Source: Mimachlamys varia (lineage: Eukaryota > Mollusca > Bivalvia > Pectinida > Pectinidae). Taken from it: a stretch of DNA of 64,000 bases. The position numbers were made by a program, and so were the translations under genes. Below are positions 11,463 to 23,666 of this stretch, piece after piece. The stretch spans positions 59,911,186 to 59,975,185 of the forward strand of contig OX392529.1 in the NCBI GenBank assembly GCA_947623455.1. The letters run 5' to 3'. The first letter of the stretch is position 1, and each line of letters starts with the position of its first letter. The notes under the pieces were generated by a model. That model was not told where the DNA came from and did no database searches. It worked only from the letters and a program-made list of their open reading frames with translations.

Positions 11463-13499
11463 TCCTGGGCAGTTCAAAATCCACAGATAGAAGTATGTGT
11501 GAAATCAAACATATCATGTCCCATTTGTTTACAAGACACGCACGTACACTGTTCACGTGTTCGCGCTAAGGATGTGCGCAATTTTTGACGCGGCCTTTCC
11601 GAATAATAAACTGACCATACTGGATATTTGCTTTGTGGTATCTAATTATCAACTACTGATTCTTTGTCTTGATATAATTTTGTATTTTCTTTTCTAGTTT
11701 AATTTTCAAAAATATTTTGGTTGACTTAATTGTCCCTTTTATTTTCTTCCGTATGACAAAAATCAATAAATTAGATAAATATGTAACAAACCAATAATTT
11801 ACATTAGGTTGTTCATCAATCAATACGTATCTGTACTTGCTTATTTACAGAAAATATGCCATTCTCTGAGACCTTCGGCAGACTGGCACCCGGCAGATGA
11901 CAGTCGAATATCTGGCTCTGTCCTGGACACCAGTTAACCTTAGTTTGAAGAAGCAACCAAATAAATGAAGGAAAGAGAAGCGAAAGAAAAATAGGATTAA
12001 AAGTGATAGTTAATTCTTCACATTAACTTTGCTACATGGACAATGGAACACGTGCCACCTCCTAACCCAAGGCCGCGTTTGGAATTTGACAAAACAGGTT
12101 CAGAGCTCTACAATTTAAGTTTACGAAAACTCTATCTAAAAAGATTTCGTGACAACCGACAACGCACTTTGGTTAATGTTGCTTTCTCGGTCTTTGCCAT
12201 ACAAAATAGATATTGTGTTTTTTAAAATAACGGAGAATATTGAAGTGTCAACAAAAATATAATTCGAACTAAAAATTGATAAATATAATTCGAACTCAAA
12301 ATTGATTAAACTAGACACAAATGTGATGTTTACTATCTATGTTATTAATATCGCGACAGCACATTTGATGTTGACATTGCAGAATAACTTTGTTTTTTAT
12401 GCTGAAACTGCGTGCTTGTTTACATGTCAATATTGTATTAATCTAGATCTATACAGATATCGTTAAAGGATTTGTGCAACGAAAAATGAAAATTTTATAT
12501 TTGATAAAAGTATTATTGTTAAACCATAATAACATGCCCTGACAATCGCGCGTGGTCTGGTTTTCTTGCATTGACACGAAATTCGGGTTATAGGCCTTGG
12601 TCCTCTCAACCAAAACTAGAGATAATGAGTTCGTTGGTCACGTGATCGCGTGACGTCATCTTAGTCCAAGGACTCTCCAATCTAACCTTACCTGGTTACA
12701 TTCTTATATTAGGTCCGCTGATTACCGACCTAAAATACTGTAATTTTTGGCAACATTCAGCATGCCAGATACATATAGTGATGTAGTTGGTATTAGAGTT
12801 TACCTTGATATTTTATCCACGTAAAAAAAAACATGTTTATAGAGCAACAGAATTATTTGTCGCTTTCAGAGACGTACAAGGAGACATACCAGGGAAAGCG
12901 ACATCAGCATAGAAAACATTGTCAACACGCATTGTTACTTCGACTCGAAAAAATGTAAAATACAATCTAACTATCTAAAAATGCTATTGTAAATTCTATA
13001 TGTATTCGGTTTAAATACGAACAAACGAAACCAGGACCCCATACATATACATTATATATTACATCATGTATATATTAACACGGCACAATTATGACAGGGA
13101 ATTCACAACATGTATAATAATATGTATCATGTCTTTTTACGGAATTGAATTACAAGGTCGGGATCACGGTAGATCAATGTTAATACGAAAGTACTTATTT
13201 TCATTTATTTTACGTCAGCTCAGAAATGCAAACAATTTCAAGATGTGATTATTTTAGTTGTGGTACGGAACATTCCCATCTTCGATTTGCTTCAGAAAAA
13301 CCGGACTTTCGATAGTATTCCCTTGTCGATCTCTGCGTGGGATAATTCGGGAATTTTTGGGAAAACTCGCAACGGAACAAAATGGCTGCATTCTGTACTC
13401 GAGAGTATGAGAATGGAAATAACTCATAAGCGACTGTAATGTACACACCTTGTACTTTATGTTATTTTTCCTCAAAAAATTTAAGACTTGTAATACAAA
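11463..13499. other. Intergenic; contains one eroded Penelope-type 3' end
   Basis: Bases about 12226-12310 (AAAATAACGGAGAATATTG, then AATTCGAACTCAAAATTGAT) are a degenerate copy of the same retroelement terminus, with part of it duplicated. A cluster CACGTGATCGCGTGACGTCA at 12638-12657 joins an E-box and a CRE-like site, but no gene lies beside it. Nothing else recognised. Confidence 0.45.
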
Positions 13500-14425
13500 A
13501 CAAGAGGTCCAGAGGGCCTGTATAGCTCACCTGGATACATTGGTATCAAGGTATTCATGGTAAAACAATTTCCAAAAATATCCCATAGACAGGGACAGAC
13601 CTGAAGACAAATCGTTCAGGCATATCTGTATGAATTAAAGTTTGGTTAATTGGCGAGTTTCTCAACTGTTTTCAAGTTCAAATGAGAAACTGGGTCCCTA
13701 AGGGCTATGACCAGACCCTGATATAAATGCTAGTATCATGATAGCAATTGTTTAGTATTTGTTAGGAAGTTTACAATGGCATAGTAGACCCCGAGATCTA
13801 ATCTAATCAGGATTGTGATGTACTCTTTATGCCCAGCAATTGTATATATAGCTTTGGTGTCGGGATCTCAATCGTTTAAAAGTTATGATTCAGAAATTGA
13901 TTCTTGCAAGGGCGGGACTCACCCCGGGAACAATCAAAATCATGATCGTGTTACAATATATACCATTGCGTGGCATAAAGAGAGTAATGTTATAGGGTGG
14001 GGATCAAAACCAAGTTAAACAATTAGCGATTAAAGAGGCTTTTCCTGTATTTCCCCTATTGGGCCTCGCCTTGCCTACCCCTGGGGGGATCAGGGTCACC
14101 ATTTATACAAAATCTGTTTTCCTTCTCCAAAGGATGTTTCTGACCAAATTTAGTACAGATCTATTCGGTACTTTATGACTAGTAGGCATTCAAACGTCTT
14201 TTCCACTATTTCCTCTATTTGGCCCCGCCCCTCCCAGGGGGATCAGAAGCACCATTTATACAAAATCTGTACCCCTCCCCGAAAGGATATTTCTGACCAA
14301 ATTTGTTTGAAGACCATTCAGTACATTATGACTAATAGGGATTTAAAATGCTTTTCCTCTATTTCCCCTATTGGGTTCTGGCCCAATTGTGATCATGACA
14401 TCACCAGCCCCCACCCACCAATTTA
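13500..14425 (+). repeat. Dispersed bivalve-type repeat with internal ~125-bp units
   Basis: Starts AACAAGAGGTCCAGAGGGCC. It contains at least three diverged units built on TTTCCTCTATTTCCCCTATT, CAGGGGGATCAG and ACCAAATTTGGTACAGAT. The same family is present in reverse orientation at 50515-51045. The short open frames (13815-14426) lie inside it and are not genes. Confidence 0.7.
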
Positions 14426-14647
14426 ATTGGAGATGTAAGCTTATAGAATATAGACATGCATTTATACATCAACTTTAAAATGCAAATATATATGTACATT
14501 GATTTGTGATCCCAGTTGGTAATAGTTCCATTTGCTTAAGGGAAATGTGATGTGTAAATATATCAAAATGAGTTCTATATACGTCGATTTCTTCTGATAT
14601 TGTACATTAAGTAATTTTCTCTTTGATTGGTCGAGGTTCAGAGACAT
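14426..14647. other. Spacer, nothing recognised
   Basis: AT-rich sequence between the dispersed repeat and a weak minus-strand reading frame; no feature seen. Confidence 0.4.
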
Positions 14648-15560
14648 TTAAAAAAAGCGACATACAGTTTTTTCTTCGCTTTCCGTTTTGTCCTTTTCTT
14701 TCTTCCTTAACCTTTCCTGCTCTTCGCTTAACCCCAACATGTCATCAAGATGCTGTTCCTTTTCGGTATATGATTCATCAACACCAGAACTGCAACATTT
14801 ATTTTTAAATCTTGCAAATACATTTAAATCCCTTTCCCCTAAACACAAGTGTCGGCAACAAAGTACTTGGCTGAATGACAACGTACGTGTATTCTTTCGT
14901 ATATGAAATTAACATAGTTTTTTTTTTTAATTTAAACATAGTTTACTGATAGTTTATTGTTATGAAAAGGACAAAGGGATATATTTCAAGTTGTGAAACC
15001 AACTCTCCCTCCAATGTCCATACAAGATGATAAATACAAAATTAAAATAAATTTAGACAGTAACAACTATTTATACATGTTTTAATCAAAAATATTTTAC
15101 TTGACTTGATGGTATGACACAAGTGTCTTAAATACTAAAAGTTCTATCATCGGCATACAATTCGCTACCATAATAGTTAATTCTTTTAACTTTTAAATTA
15201 ATATCCATTTTCAATTTTCGTAACTGATCAAATTAGATAACTCGACAGTTTCATAATATTTTTGCATATACATTGAAAAGAAAAAAGCGATAAAACAATT
15301 TCCACAACTGCAGTTTGGACTGTTAGTGAGATGAATTAGAAACATATCACTGTTAACTTACTTTCTTTGTGACGAGGAACTAAAGCCCGGTGCTGGTTCA
15401 TCAAAAGAGTAGCCCTTTCCCTCGCTCTCCGGACATCACATTTTTCGAGAATGACACGTGCATTTTCCGTCCACTAAGAACGATTTCCGAAAGGAATTTT
15501 TGCTAATGATCTCCCTCATCAGCACATCTCTCTCGGCGAAGCGAAATTGTTTCTTTCTTT
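14648..15560 (-). pseudogene. Possible two-exon gene fragment, basic SANT/Myb-like N-terminus
   Basis: Minus strand. At 15560-15420 a frame reads SERKKQFRFAERDVLMREI, then SFRKSFLVDGKC, and ends in a stop. At 14830-14648 another frame reads SSGVDESYTEKEQHLDDM, then LSEEQERLRKKEKDKTESE, an acidic/basic tail. The first resembles the start of Myb/SANT-like DNA-binding domains found in transposon-linked proteins (aromatic residues, then a leucine-rich helix), the second a typical charged C-terminus. The resemblance is weak and I could not fix splice sites joining them. Confidence 0.22.
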
Positions 15561-16111
15561 CTGATATAATCTGTGAAATGTTTTTACGTGAGGTTAACAT
15601 TTAGTATGGGAATAAACCGAGAAGTAGGGGAAGGGCGGGGGATTTTCTCATTTTCCTCAATGCAATATATTCTGGTTTCCAATAATAATATTACATTACT
15701 ACATTTTACATTTATTCATTTACATTTCTCATAATTATTTGTCTTATTTCTTGTTGTTGGTCACTGTAATACTGATGATAAAGTTAAGGGGGGTTGATTT
15801 CAGGAGACCAGTTGTATTATTTTGCTAAAATTTGGAAACAACTACATAATTATACAAAGCTTAAGACCATGCTTTTTTTTATTTGACCCGTATTTAATGC
15901 ATAAACTGAACTATTTAGTGGGATTGAATTTCCAAACTCATCAGTAGATAGCCTTGTGTTACACAATGGACTTTTCTGGATATGGAGACTCTTTTCAGTG
16001 ATTCAAATGTCAATCGAAGGATTCGAACCATATTTCCACACATTAACTCAATAGTTAAAGTAGAATGAATAAATATAATTATAATTAAAATTTAATTTGG
16101 GACGTTGACTG
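15561..16111. other. Intergenic, no feature seen
   Basis: AT-rich stretch with no coding frame, repeat or RNA gene that I can support. Confidence 0.4.
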
Positions 16112-17125
16112 ATCATGATCAAATGCAGATCAAGTATTGCTTTAGTGACGATCCACTTATACATTAAGATGTTAGGCTGATTTAAGTTGTTGAGGATTTC
16201 AATTATTTAGGGCATGACCCAACGTGGAGCTTTGTGGAACTCCAGTAAAATTTGTATAATATTTTCATAATAGTTCTTTCTCTTGGACGAATTCACATTA
16301 AAATTTCAGTGCAATATTTAAAGGCCCTAAGGTTGAGTTCGGTTGCAACAACTGTTGTTAGAATGTAACGAGTTTTACTTATATACTACCACCACTAGCT
16401 TTAATATTTGTCATTTGGCCATATTTTAAAGTTATTTGTACTTTATAACTCTGATTAGAACTGACTATCATGATGGAAGCGTCAATTTTAGGGCTGCGAG
16501 TGATGCTGCTGTTGAGTTTGACGAGTAGCTTTGCATTTTTAGCAAACCGTACACCATTAGCAAGCTGGTGTGTACACGACATGGGTTCAATCAGATAAAA
16601 TCTTAAAATGAGACGCGACAAACTGCGGTGCTGACAATAAAACAAAGCTTTCTCGGGTGTAATTTTTGCTTGCCTCGGGTTTACTTTTTGCTAATAATAC
16701 AAAGCTACTCATCAAACTCAACCGCAGCATAATTCGCAGCTACAAGATTGACCGCTTCCATAATGATAGTCAGTTCTAATCTGAGTTAAAATGGGTAAAC
16801 AACCTAACAAGACATTGACAAATGACAATCATGAATATATACCAAAACTAATGGTGGTAGTATATATGCAAACTCCTTACTTTCTAACAACAGCTGTTGC
16901 AATCAAACTCAACCTGACCGCATTAAATATTACACTGAAAGTTTTATGGGAATTTGAGAAAGAACTATTAGGAAAATCTTATACAAATTTGACTGGAGTT
17001 CGACAAGGCTCCACGTTGGGTCATGCCTAAATAATTAATTCTCAACAACTTAAATCAGCCTAACCTCTTAATGTATTCTAGGTGGATCGTCACCAAACCA
17101 ATACTTGACCTGCATTTATCATGAT
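16112..17125. repeat. 1-kb foldback element with ~440-bp inverted arms
   Basis: Left arm about 16112-16551, right arm about 16690-17125, spacer about 140 bp. Outer ends: ATCATGATCAAATGCAG on the left and, inverted, ATCATGATAAATGCAGG on the right. Inner blocks also pair, for example GATTAGAACTGACTATCAT against its complement at about 16765, and GACCCAACGTGGAGC against its complement at about 17010. Arms look roughly 85-90% alike by eye, so this is not an exact assembly palindrome. I see no transposase. It resembles foldback-type MITEs. If transcribed, it would form a long double-stranded hairpin RNA. Confidence 0.8.
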
Positions 17126-17185
17126 GAATCAACAAACGGTACCAAATTGCATTTCAAAATCTTTATTCATTTATTTAATTATATA

Positions 17186-17283
17186 AATGTCACCTCGACA
17201 TATGTTGCAGTCGGCACTTGGTCACCTCGGCACCTGGTGCAGTCGGCACTTGGTCACCTCGGCACTAATATGTTCGTCACTTG
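17186..17283. repeat. Minisatellite, left flank of the Harbinger element
   Basis: Units of the form CAGTCGGCACTTGGTCACCT repeat several times and continue on the far side of the Harbinger element at 25153-25295. The last three bases, TTG, are the target duplication. Confidence 0.8.
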
Positions 17284-17438
17284 GGGTGTCTTTGGGCGAG
17301 ACCGAGAACAACGTTCTCTCGTGTTCTCGGAACAAGGACATAATTTCTGTCGCCCTAACAACATGAACAATATCGGAGAACATGTACTCGGAGCAAAATT
17401 CTCACACCACCTCCTTAGCAAGAACACGAGAACAAAAG

Positions 17439-17454
17439 ATGGCGGTGATAAAAG
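17439..17454 (+). other. Possible alternative first exon
   Basis: AAAAGATGGCGGTGATAAAAG is followed by a GTAATG donor at 17455. It mirrors the transposase start on the other side (AAAGATGGCAGACC), because both lie in the extended inverted ends. Joined to an acceptor near 18194 it would open a different frame from the zinc-finger one, so it may only be 5' untranslated sequence. Confidence 0.25.
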
Positions 17455-18201
17455 GTAATGTGGAATTTTGCAAATACCTTTCTGATGGTTATTATCGACA
17501 TCCACTGACAATACTGAATTCCGGAAAATCAAAACCGATGACTAATTCATATATTGTTGATGGATATGCGATATCCGCTGGTGTGAAAGACGAGAAAAGG
17601 AAGTTTTTGTTCAACTCACGTAGGTATTATAAACAATGAAGAAAGTTTGTGCATTTAGTATAGAAATGAATGAATTATTTGAATCTGATGTAATGCAATA
17701 AAGTGTTAAAATATCACGAGCCATGTCGTTTTATTTCGACGATCGATTCACAATGCACGCCAGGTGCAAATAACGCTCAAATTACATGTTCGAAATTCCA
17801 ACTGTAAATAGACCTATCTAAGGGTAGAGCCTATGACCACGGAAATTAAAGATAATGTATTATATATATACCTGTACATGTGGTATCATTATAAAAAGAG
17901 AAGCGAGTGACTTTGTACAGTAAGGAATAGGGCCAAATTGGCTCGGCAAATGTTGTCAGTAGTGTCTCGATGCATGGCATAATTATACTGTGGCAAAAAT
18001 AAAATGCCGGGTCATGATTTAAATAAATTTACCGTAATAAATTCTCATAGAACTAGAAATACTAATTCAGATATAATAATCAATTGCGAATTGATTCGCA
18101 TCATTGAAATATGGAGAATGTGCATGTGTTTCATCCAATCTTTGTTGACATGTACTGACAGGATATTATGATTCATTTTAATTCTCGTTTACAGATTGTA
18201 A

Positions 18202-21200
18202 ATGGCGTCAAACCCCACTGTTTCATCTCCACAATCTTGGATTTGTTACATCTGTAAACAACCACCAGATTCGGAAATTTCATTTAACACCCAGGAAGAG
18301 GCAGGGAAAACAGAAATATTTATTGATACTAATTTCAGGTGCATGTGTGTTCATAATGATGAAATAAAAATGAAATTATATTATGTATGGGTACTTTTAC
18401 TATGTAAGATTTTATTTTGCCCATGTCCATCCCATTCAATCGCCTATTACATGATTTCAGAATTAATTGATATGCAATGTGTACATTTACTAATAAATGT
18501 CTTACAGATCTAGCCTGTATATTTGAGTTTTTAACTCACCTGTCCGACTTAATCTGTTACTGCTGTATAACCAAAAGGTCTCGAGGCATGGAATATAATT
18601 CTCTGACAAATATCCATGATTTGCAGAGAAATAATATAAAACTTATTTGAGTAAATGCCCTTTACCCACTCTGTACATGTAGGTCTCAGATGTGAGTTTG
18701 ATAGCAGGTGAGCAATCTTGTTAAAATATAGAAATATAATGCCAGAGTGTACATGTAGCTGCAGCCTTTCAATTGTACTTGTATGACTCATTGACACTTC
18801 AAATCAGATCTTAAACAGAATTTAAATTCAATACTTACATTGTAATAATTTTTATATTGGTTACAGAATATACCTACGTTGCCCCGTCTGTCGGTCAGCA
18901 TTTCACGCGGATTGTGCAGAATACCCTTTGGAATTGCATGTTACAGGTGAACTTACAGGAACATATTGTGACACTTGTGCCACAAAGTAGCAAAATTAAC
19001 ATGGCTGACAAGGACACTAGGTACACTGACAAATATACTAATTATTATAAAATTATTACTGTTTACTTCCCTCATTGTAAATCAGATATACTCTGATGTA
19101 GTGAATTATAACTTCACTGTATAATAGTTTGGTGTTTGTTTATCATATTACATATTTAGCATCATACTATTACTATTTTGTTGTAACCCCGCTTTAAATT
19201 TATTAAAGGGGAGTATATATATAAGTAATTGCTTGGTCTTTGCGTCCGTGGGTGTATCAATAGCACGATTCGTAAGCCTTATATACAAAATATCTCGTGA
19301 ACGCATGAATAGTTTTGTTTATGTTTACACCATATCGTGGTAATGTAAAGTTCTGCACCTGATTAGATTTTGGTGGTCATCGGTCAAGTTTAAGTGGTCA
19401 AAGGTCACCCTTGACCAATTTACAGAGGTTAGGGTATATATCTTTGTGAGCCCTGTTCACTTTGTTTATATTATATTACCAGACTTGTATTTAATATTGA
19501 AATAGCAGCATATTTTGTTTCTCCAAGACAAACAAAAAAAAGTTAAAAAAAAACAAAATGTTAAAAAATGAAGTTTGTTTTCAAATATAATTAAATATGT
19601 CCTAATTTTATTCAGGAGGTACCTCCGGATCGAAAATGAGGAAGGGGCAAATCCACATATATTCATGGTTGAACCTGAAATTTATGAAAAACTGTTGAAT
19701 GGTAATTACAAATATATTTTGAATATATTGAAACAATAATAAATATATATAGAATGTAATATAAATGTTCAAGACTGACAAAATTTGATGCAGAAGTACA
19801 TGTATGCATACTTATATGTACTACATAAATGTATCTTTACAGAAATTAGCAATATAATGCAGCTGTAATAAGATATAAATTAAATATAATGATTATATTG
19901 CTTGATGCGAGTCAGTTAGAAAATGAAAGGAATACTTGTTTAGGGCTGCAACTATTATCCGAATAATTAGCAGTGATTAGATTGCATTTAGTAGTTGTTT
20001 GGCCTGTGTGTGGCATGAAACTCGACTTTAATTGTCATTCTTTGAAAACATATAAAAAAACCTTCCTATAGGCCAAAAAATGTTGGGTTGGTCATGCTAG
20101 CTGAAACAGTTTTTGGCTCAACTGCCCCACAGTGCAGCGTCTGTCAGTCCTTTGTTCAAAGATATCAGCTTGACCACTTTCAATGTCACAGGGGTCAAAT
20201 TAAAACGACTCCTCTCTATGACTGAAAGACCCAAGGTCATGATATTTGGACAGTAGCATGATGGGATAAATGGCTATCAAATATGTTCAAATGAATGACC
20301 TTGACCTACTTTTAAGGTCACAGGTAAGGGGTTAAATGTGTTAAATCTTTGAACGACATCTTCTCAATAACTGAAAGGCACTGTAAGTTTCATGTTCATG
20401 TTATTTGCCCGGAATTTGACCTTGATCCACTCTATAGGTCACAGATATGAGCTGGATATCAAGTGAGTGATACAGGCCAATTGGGCCTCTTGTTGATTTG
20501 TCAAATTCAAGAGGTTGATCATGATATAATTCAAATATGTTTTGGTTTCGTTTTTACAGACAAACAGTACCTGAGTTCTTTTAGGCAAGCATTGGATGTG
20601 CAGGAACAAAGTACAAATGAAGTTCCAGAACAAAGTACAAGTACCAATCAAACAAAAGGTGAACACTATAGCTTTAATGTAGTCATTGACAAGGGTTAGT
20701 TTGGGTGATCGGGTGGCACAGTGGTAACGCACTTGTCTTTCACCAAGACGGCCGTGGTTCGATTCCCCGATCGGATGTGAATAGGTATGGGGTCACCTGC
20801 CCGACCACATGGGTTTCCTCCCACAGTAAGACCTCTCGCGCGTTTAAATCAGGGCCAACAAGAGTAATTTAAACAAGTTGTTATAACACATTTCAAACTT
20901 CTTCTCAAGTTCTACCAGTGGGAATAAGCTGAAACTTAGCTGAAATGATCCTGAGATGGTCCTGACCAAGTGTTGTTATTTTTCGGGTCGGTCCGAAATC
21001 CAAGATGGCCGCCATAGCCGACATCTTGAAAAACACATATTAAACTTCTTCTACAGTTCCACTGGTACCTGTGAGCTGAAAATTGGTAGGGATGTTCAGG
21101 AAAGGGCAGCCCATTAAATGTTGTTATTTTTCGGGTCCGAAAAACTCTCGACATTTGTGCCATGGCGGCCATTTTGTGACATGATTGCGCAATCACTGTT

Positions 21201-23331
21201 TTCCTGAACAACACCTATTTTAAACTTCTTCTTAAGTTCTACCACTGGGATTAAGCTGAAACTTGGCTGAAATGATCCTGAGATAGTCCTGACCAAGTGT
21301 TGTTATTTTTCGGGTCGGTCCGAAATCCAAGATGGCCGCCAGAGCCGCCATCTTGAAAAACACATTTTTAACTTCTTCTCAAGTTCTACCAGCGGGATTA
21401 AGATGAAACTTAGCTGAAATGATCCTGAGATGGTCCTGACCAAGTGTTGTTATTTTTCGGGTCGGTCCGAAATCCAAGATGGCCGCCATAGCCGACATCT
21501 TGAAAAACACATATTAAACTTCTTCTACAGTTCCACTGGTACCTGTGAGCAGAAAATTGGTAGGGATGTTCAGGAAGGGCAGCCCATAAAATGTTGTTAT
21601 TTTTCGGGTCCGAAAAACTCTCGACATTTGTGCCATGGCGGCCATTTTGTGACATGATTGCGCAATCACTGTTTTCCTGAAAAACACCTATTTTAAACTT
21701 CTTCTTAAGTTCTACCAGTGGGATTAAGATGAAACTTGGCTGAAATGATCCTGAGATGGTCCTGACCAAGTGTTGTTATTTTTTGGGTTGGTCCAAATTC
21801 CAAGATGGCCGCCAGAGCCGCCATCTTGGAAAACACATTTCCAAATTTCTCTCAAGTTTCACCTGTGGGATTAAGCTGAAACTTGGCTGAAATTATCCTG
21901 AGATGGTCCTGACCATGAGTTGTTACTTTTCGGTCGGTTCGAAATCCCAAGATGGCCGCCATGGCCGCCATCTTACAAAACACATTTCCAACTTCTTCTC
22001 AAGTTCTACCTGTGGGATTAAGCTAAAACTTGGCTGAAGTGATTCTGAGATTGTCCTGACCAAGTGTTGTTATTTTTCAGGTTGGTCGGAAATCCAAGAT
22101 GGCCGCCAGAGCCGCAATCTTGAAAAACACATTTCAAACTTCTTCTCAAGTTATACCTGTGTGATTAAGCTGAAACTTGGCTGACATGATCCTGAGATGG
22201 TCCTGATCAAGTATTGTTACTTTTTGGGTCGGTCCGAAATCCAAGATGGCTGCCAGAGCCGCAATCTTGAAAAACACGTTTCCAACTTCTTATCAAGTTC
22301 TACCACTGGGATTAAGCTGAAAATTGGCTGAAATGATCCTGAGATGGTCCTGACCAAGTGTTGTTACATTTCGGGTTGGTCCAAAATCCAAGATGGCCAC
22401 CAGATTCGCCATCTTGAAAAACAAAATTGCCGTCCGTAAACTTTTCACATTTTAAACTTCTTCTCAAGTTCAACTCCTTCTTTCTGTACACATGCGCAGT
22501 ACATTATAACTAAAGTGTGTTCGGTTGAACTCTAGTAGACTACAGTAACTATAGTCGGCAATCGAACTCGCCCATTGTCACAAATCTAAGATGGCCGCCA
22601 CATATGTCATTTTGAACTTCTCAAGTTCTACCAGTGACATTGAGCTGAACCTTGCAAAAATTATCCTCAGATAGTCCCAACCAAATGTTATTTATCGGGT
22701 CCGTCAGACATCCAAGATGGCTGCCACAGCCCCCATTTTGAATACACATTTAAAACTTTTCATAGAAAAATGATCCCCAGATAGTCCCAACCAAATGTTG
22801 TTATTTCTCCAGTCCGTCAGAGATCCAAGATGGCTGCAACAGCCCCCATTTTGCATCCACATCTAACACTTTCCATGATCTGAAACTTGCCTAAAATGAT
22901 TCTGACCAAATGTTATTTTTCGCACTGTTCCGAATAAATCCATGATCATCACCATCTTGAAAACCACATTTGTGTGGCATATTGTTACATGATTGTATTA
23001 CTAATTCCTAGAGGAGAGGAATTTATATTAGCTTGTTTTCCAATCCTCACTATTTGTATAATTTCTATATATGTAATATACATGTACACTGATGGAAATA
23101 AAATATTGTTTAAACTAATTCCATAATGGTATCACAATTGGTAGTCAGATGACCGTTAAGGCCCTTGGGCCTCTTGTTTTTATCAGTGACTGAACTGCCT
23201 CATGAGTATACTCATATTTTTTATCTGTTACTGAATTGTGACTATAGTCAATACTTAAGTGGTCATCTGGTTTGTTTTCAGTTATAAACATTTATGATTT
23301 TATTTGTGTCTTGCCAAAACAAAGCAACTGA
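18202..23331 (+). CDS. Small PHD-like zinc-finger protein of the Harbinger element
   Basis: Proposed exons: 18202-18338, 18867-18986, 19616-19701, 20560-20658 and 23282-23331 (stop 23329-23331), about 163 aa. All four junctions keep one frame. Donors are GTGCAT, GTAGCA (weak), GTAATT and GTGAAC; acceptors end TTACAG, TTCAG, TTACAG and TTTTCAG. If the weak donor is not used, the frame stops at 18988 after 86 aa, so a short form is possible. Zinc ligands: C15, C18, C51, C54, H59, C62, C80, C83 (WICYIC, CPVCRSAFHADC, YCDTC), a C4HC3 order as in PHD fingers but with a long 32-residue first loop. The C-terminal part (residues 87-163) is acidic/polar and unknown. PHD fingers usually read histone tails; targeting of the transposase to chromatin is an inference. 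The last exon is the least certain. Confidence 0.6.
19140..19460. repeat. Dispersed repeat in an intron of the PHD-like gene
   Basis: Contains GTAACCCCGCTTTAAATTTA, AATATCTCGTGAACGCATGA and GGTCAAAGGTCACCCTTGAC, of the kind of dispersed, non-coding mollusc repeat that I recognise only in general terms. No second copy in this window was established. Confidence 0.35.
20100..20500. repeat. Dispersed repeat with calcitonin-receptor-style 'AAGGTCA' motifs
   Basis: Several copies of GACCTTGACC and AAGGTCACAG, ending AATTGGGCCTCTTGTTG at about 20494. A related end, CCCTTGGGCCTCTTGTT, is at about 23163-23179. This is a common pattern of bivalve dispersed repeats. It lies just upstream of the fourth exon of the PHD-like gene. 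Confidence 0.5.
20703..20890 (+). mobile_element. tRNA-derived SINE, copy 1
   Basis: A pol III promoter head with box A TGGCACAGTGG (20714-20724) and box B GGTTCGATTCC (20756-20766), followed by a body with GGGTTTCCTCCCACA shared with the copy at 36581-36823. The tail merges with the tandem array that starts at 20890, so its target duplication cannot be read. It is not a functional tRNA gene because no cloverleaf 3' half is present. Confidence 0.85.
20890..22960. repeat. Tandem array of ~147-bp and ~327-bp units with YY1-type motifs
   Basis: The marker TGAAATGATCCTGAGAT occurs at 20941, 21268, 21415 and 21741, giving steps of 327, 147 and 326 bp, so there is a 474-bp higher-order unit present about twice. 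It is followed by more diverged ~147-bp units to about 22960. Most units contain CAAGATGGC and, 10 bp later, GCCATCTTG, forming a small hairpin; GCCGCCATCTTG (for example 21344-21355) matches the YY1 motif. Long open frames on either strand here (20936-21214, 21410-21769) repeat with the unit and are not genes. Confidence 0.85.
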
Positions 23332-23666
23332 CTGTGATGTGATTTCCATCATTTTTATTGTTAGATTACAGATTGAGTATGTGCCAAATCATAAGTTACA
23401 ATTCAATATATTGGGAAAGTGTTCTTTTTATTTTTTGATAGCTAAGTAAGCATGCAAGTGATCTAGTTTTGTTGATACCTGTATACTTAAACTGTTAATA
23501 AAAAAGTTCCATGGATAATATTTCATATTTGTTTTCCTTTAAGATATTTATGGTGTCTCCAATGAAAATGAGTTCCAATTGGTTAAATCCATACAACCAG
23601 TTGCATAAATTGTCCTGCAGTTTATCTAAATTTACACGAATCTTGCTACCAATCTGTTTCTTGTAT

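Noticed and set aside
12638..12657. Promoter (CACGTG plus TGACGTCA)
   Set aside because: Motifs are present but no exon or transcript evidence lies nearby.
12866..12885. Another copy of the CAGAGACGTA element end
   Set aside because: Only ten bases match, with no partner end and no 7-bp duplication.
16379..17030. Genes inside the 1-kb foldback
   Set aside because: The minus and plus frames are mirror images of the two arms, with no family similarity.
20703..20775. tRNA gene
   Set aside because: Box A and box B are present but no tRNA 3' half or acceptor stem; the same head and body recur at 36581, so it is a SINE.
20936..21769. Minus-strand protein genes
   Set aside because: The frames repeat with the tandem unit and encode the same string twice; no splice or family signal.
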